Source: Vitis vinifera
Taxonomy: Eukaryota; Streptophyta; Magnoliopsida; Vitales; Vitaceae
DNA: 64,000 bases
Direction of reading: 5' to 3'
NCBI RefSeq assembly: GCF_030704535.1
Contig: NC_081810.1
Span: 310,501 to 374,500 of the forward strand
Shown: in pieces, positions 62,356 to 64,000 of the stretch
Layout: each line of letters starts with the position of its first letter
How positions within the stretch are numbered: position 1 is the first letter of the stretch
Position numbers and translations under genes: made by a program
Notes under the pieces: generated by a model
What the model was told of the DNA's origin: nothing
The model's input: the letters and a program-made list of their open reading frames with translations, nothing else
The model's database searches: none

Positions 62356-64000
62356 GTAAGTTATGCCATAGCAGCTACTGCCTTTCTTATTGAAAACTGT
62401 AGCTACCACACTATCTGCTGCTTTAGATTTGCTATGAATCGTAATTTGACGTCTTTCAAAATTGTGGTTGTTTAGCTCTCTCTCTGTCTAACTAACTATC
62501 CATTCTTGTCAAGAAACAGTGTTATTCTGTGTTTGCAAGCTACCTGTTCTTTGTTGACATTATTTGATGAGTTTGTAGTGAGCTGGAGAAATATGGTTGC
62601 TTATATGGTTCTGCTTCCTCCTTGCTAGATGATAATTTCCTAGAGATGGCTGGATATTTATCTTTTTGGCAGGATGATGGAAAACAGCCTTTTGATTGAG
62701 TTAATTATGTAGTAATTGGAGAAGGAGTTCATGTTATGGTTGTGTCAACTTAAATAAACCATTTAGCATCACAACAGTGAATTATTGCACTTTGATTTGG
62801 ATTATTAAAGTAGCATGTGGGAAGTGGGTCCCCGATAGTTTTATGGTCTTGTCGATCAGGGGACTGCATTTGTCAAATCATATAGCTTTTAGATGACTGA
62901 TTTCTCAAATATATATGTATGTATGTATGTATATACTTTCGTAATTTTGGATTATATGTAGTGCCTTCTTGAGTATTGATGTCTCTAGTAATTTTTTTAT
63001 CAGAGATATCTGTAGTCATATATTGTGTTTAATTAACCCTTTAATTATCAACTAAGAAACTTTTTTAGATATTAAGTTCTCTCTTTTAGTCTAATGATAC
63101 AATGATGTGGATGAAAGGGAGACACATTGTATACATCGTTCCTAGCATTCGTATTCAAAATAAATAAATAAATTTATGGTATGTCTTCTTGAAGGTGCAG
63201 ACAAAACTTTAGATGCTCTTTTGGAGCAGAGAAAGTGGGATTATCATGCATGTCCCTGCCTCGATCTCCAAAAGTGTAACTCTGAATAAACATGAACCAG
63301 CTTGGTTGTCATAAGCTTTAGCATATGGAATATAAAAATGTGTAGATTACTGAATATTGTGAGTGATGCATTGGATCAAACATGTTGTAACTCCTCCCTG
63401 ATCAGAAAAAAAAAGAGAAAATTTTGTATCTCTGCCTGGTCCTTTGGAGTTAGGATTAGGGAAGAGTTAATTGGGTAGAGATTTGATAACTTTATAAGTT
63501 ACATTGTCCCAACTAAGTATTTTGTATACATTAAATGCTATTATAAGTGCCAAGTAAATCTAGTTAATTGGACTTAGATTGGGAAATCAAAACAACAACT
63601 GATTTCATGAATCGATTTGTGTCATCTTTTTTGAATAAAAAAGATTGTAATGAGGTACTGATTTTGATCAATCTCTTACCCTTTTTTGTCTGTTTGCTGT
63701 CCATTGAGGGATGTTGAAACTATTGAGGGGTTTGATGGCTGTTTGGATGTACAATCTTGGGGTTGGAATGAAGATTATGTGGAAAATAGTTCAATTTTGA
63801 GCTTTTTATGTTGATAATGCATTTTTTTAAAATTTTAATTAATTGAATATCAAATTTATTGCTTATTTTACTTTTCAGAAAACGGTATCCAGTTGATTGA
63901 CAAAGATCAATTGAGTCCTACGAATGTCTTTAGCCAAACACAATACATTGGAATACCATTAGTTTGTGATTCATGGTTCTTATTATATAAATGAATTGCA
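62356..64000 (+). other. intron 3 of the TBP gene, open at the right edge
   Basis: The donor is ATG|GTAAGT. No segment encoding the conserved continuation of TBP is present on the + strand. Only AT-rich sequence is seen, with a short ATGT tetranucleotide run near 62910-62930. Confidence 0.6.

Noticed and set aside
1-64000. tRNA genes or organelle DNA insertions
   Set aside because: I looked for TpsiC-arm words (GGTTCRANNCC) in a tRNA context and for plastid gene motifs by eye and saw none; this is not an exhaustive search.

Overview
The window is nuclear DNA of a flowering plant. Its genes have many introns, the intergenic DNA is very AT-rich, and most genes are recognisable eudicot orthologues. 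Plant L1-type LINE remnants and small inverted-repeat elements are common. The gene set and repeats would fit a woody eudicot such as grapevine, but the species is an inference. There are no bacterial operons, CRISPR arrays or tRNA genes that I could see.

Layout, left to right. (1) 1-4.2 kb, +: the 3' exons of a gene I do not recognise. (2) 6.1-8.3 kb, +: a RING-H2 E3 ubiquitin ligase with an N-terminal zinc ribbon, its coding region in one exon behind a leader intron. (3) 9.3-12.4 kb, -: cytosolic pyruvate kinase in three exons. (4) 13.7-23.8 kb, -: glucosidase II beta subunit (PSL4/PRKCSH type) in 16 reconstructed exons, ending in an RDEL ER-retrieval signal. Two introns hold antisense LINE pieces, one with a perfect 19-bp target-site duplication. 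(5) 23.8-38.9 kb: a 15-kb gene-poor block of locally duplicated repeats and MITEs. (6) 39.2-41.8 kb, +: a MYB-CC (GARP/PHR1-like) transcription factor with prolines in its LHEQLE helix. (7) 41.8-47.4 kb: intergenic DNA with two LINE fragments. (8) 47.4-48.1 kb, -: a two-TM membrane protein of the At5g19025 type. (9) 49.3-55.8 kb, +, divergent from (8): a plastid-type NusB-domain protein in seven exons. Its third intron carries a 2.1-kb LINE with a 17-bp target duplication, and its fifth a LINE insertion reduced to little more than the poly(A) tail. (10) 57.5-58.2 kb, +: an apparently unhosted polycistronic snoRNA gene with telo-box and TATA box, an H/ACA-like hairpin, one C/D snoRNA and a U24 homologue. 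(11) 60.5 kb to the right edge, +: the 5' exons of TATA-binding protein (TBP), running off the window.

The genes are unrelated housekeeping and regulatory loci, not a pathway: glycolysis, ER glycoprotein quality control, ubiquitination, plastid gene expression, rRNA modification and general transcription. The most informative structure outside protein genes is the snoRNA cluster. Its guides pair with 25S rRNA and predict methylation at the U24 sites and at one further adenosine. The repeats show successive waves of LINE retrotransposition, always on the + strand here, and of MITE insertion into introns and intergenic DNA.
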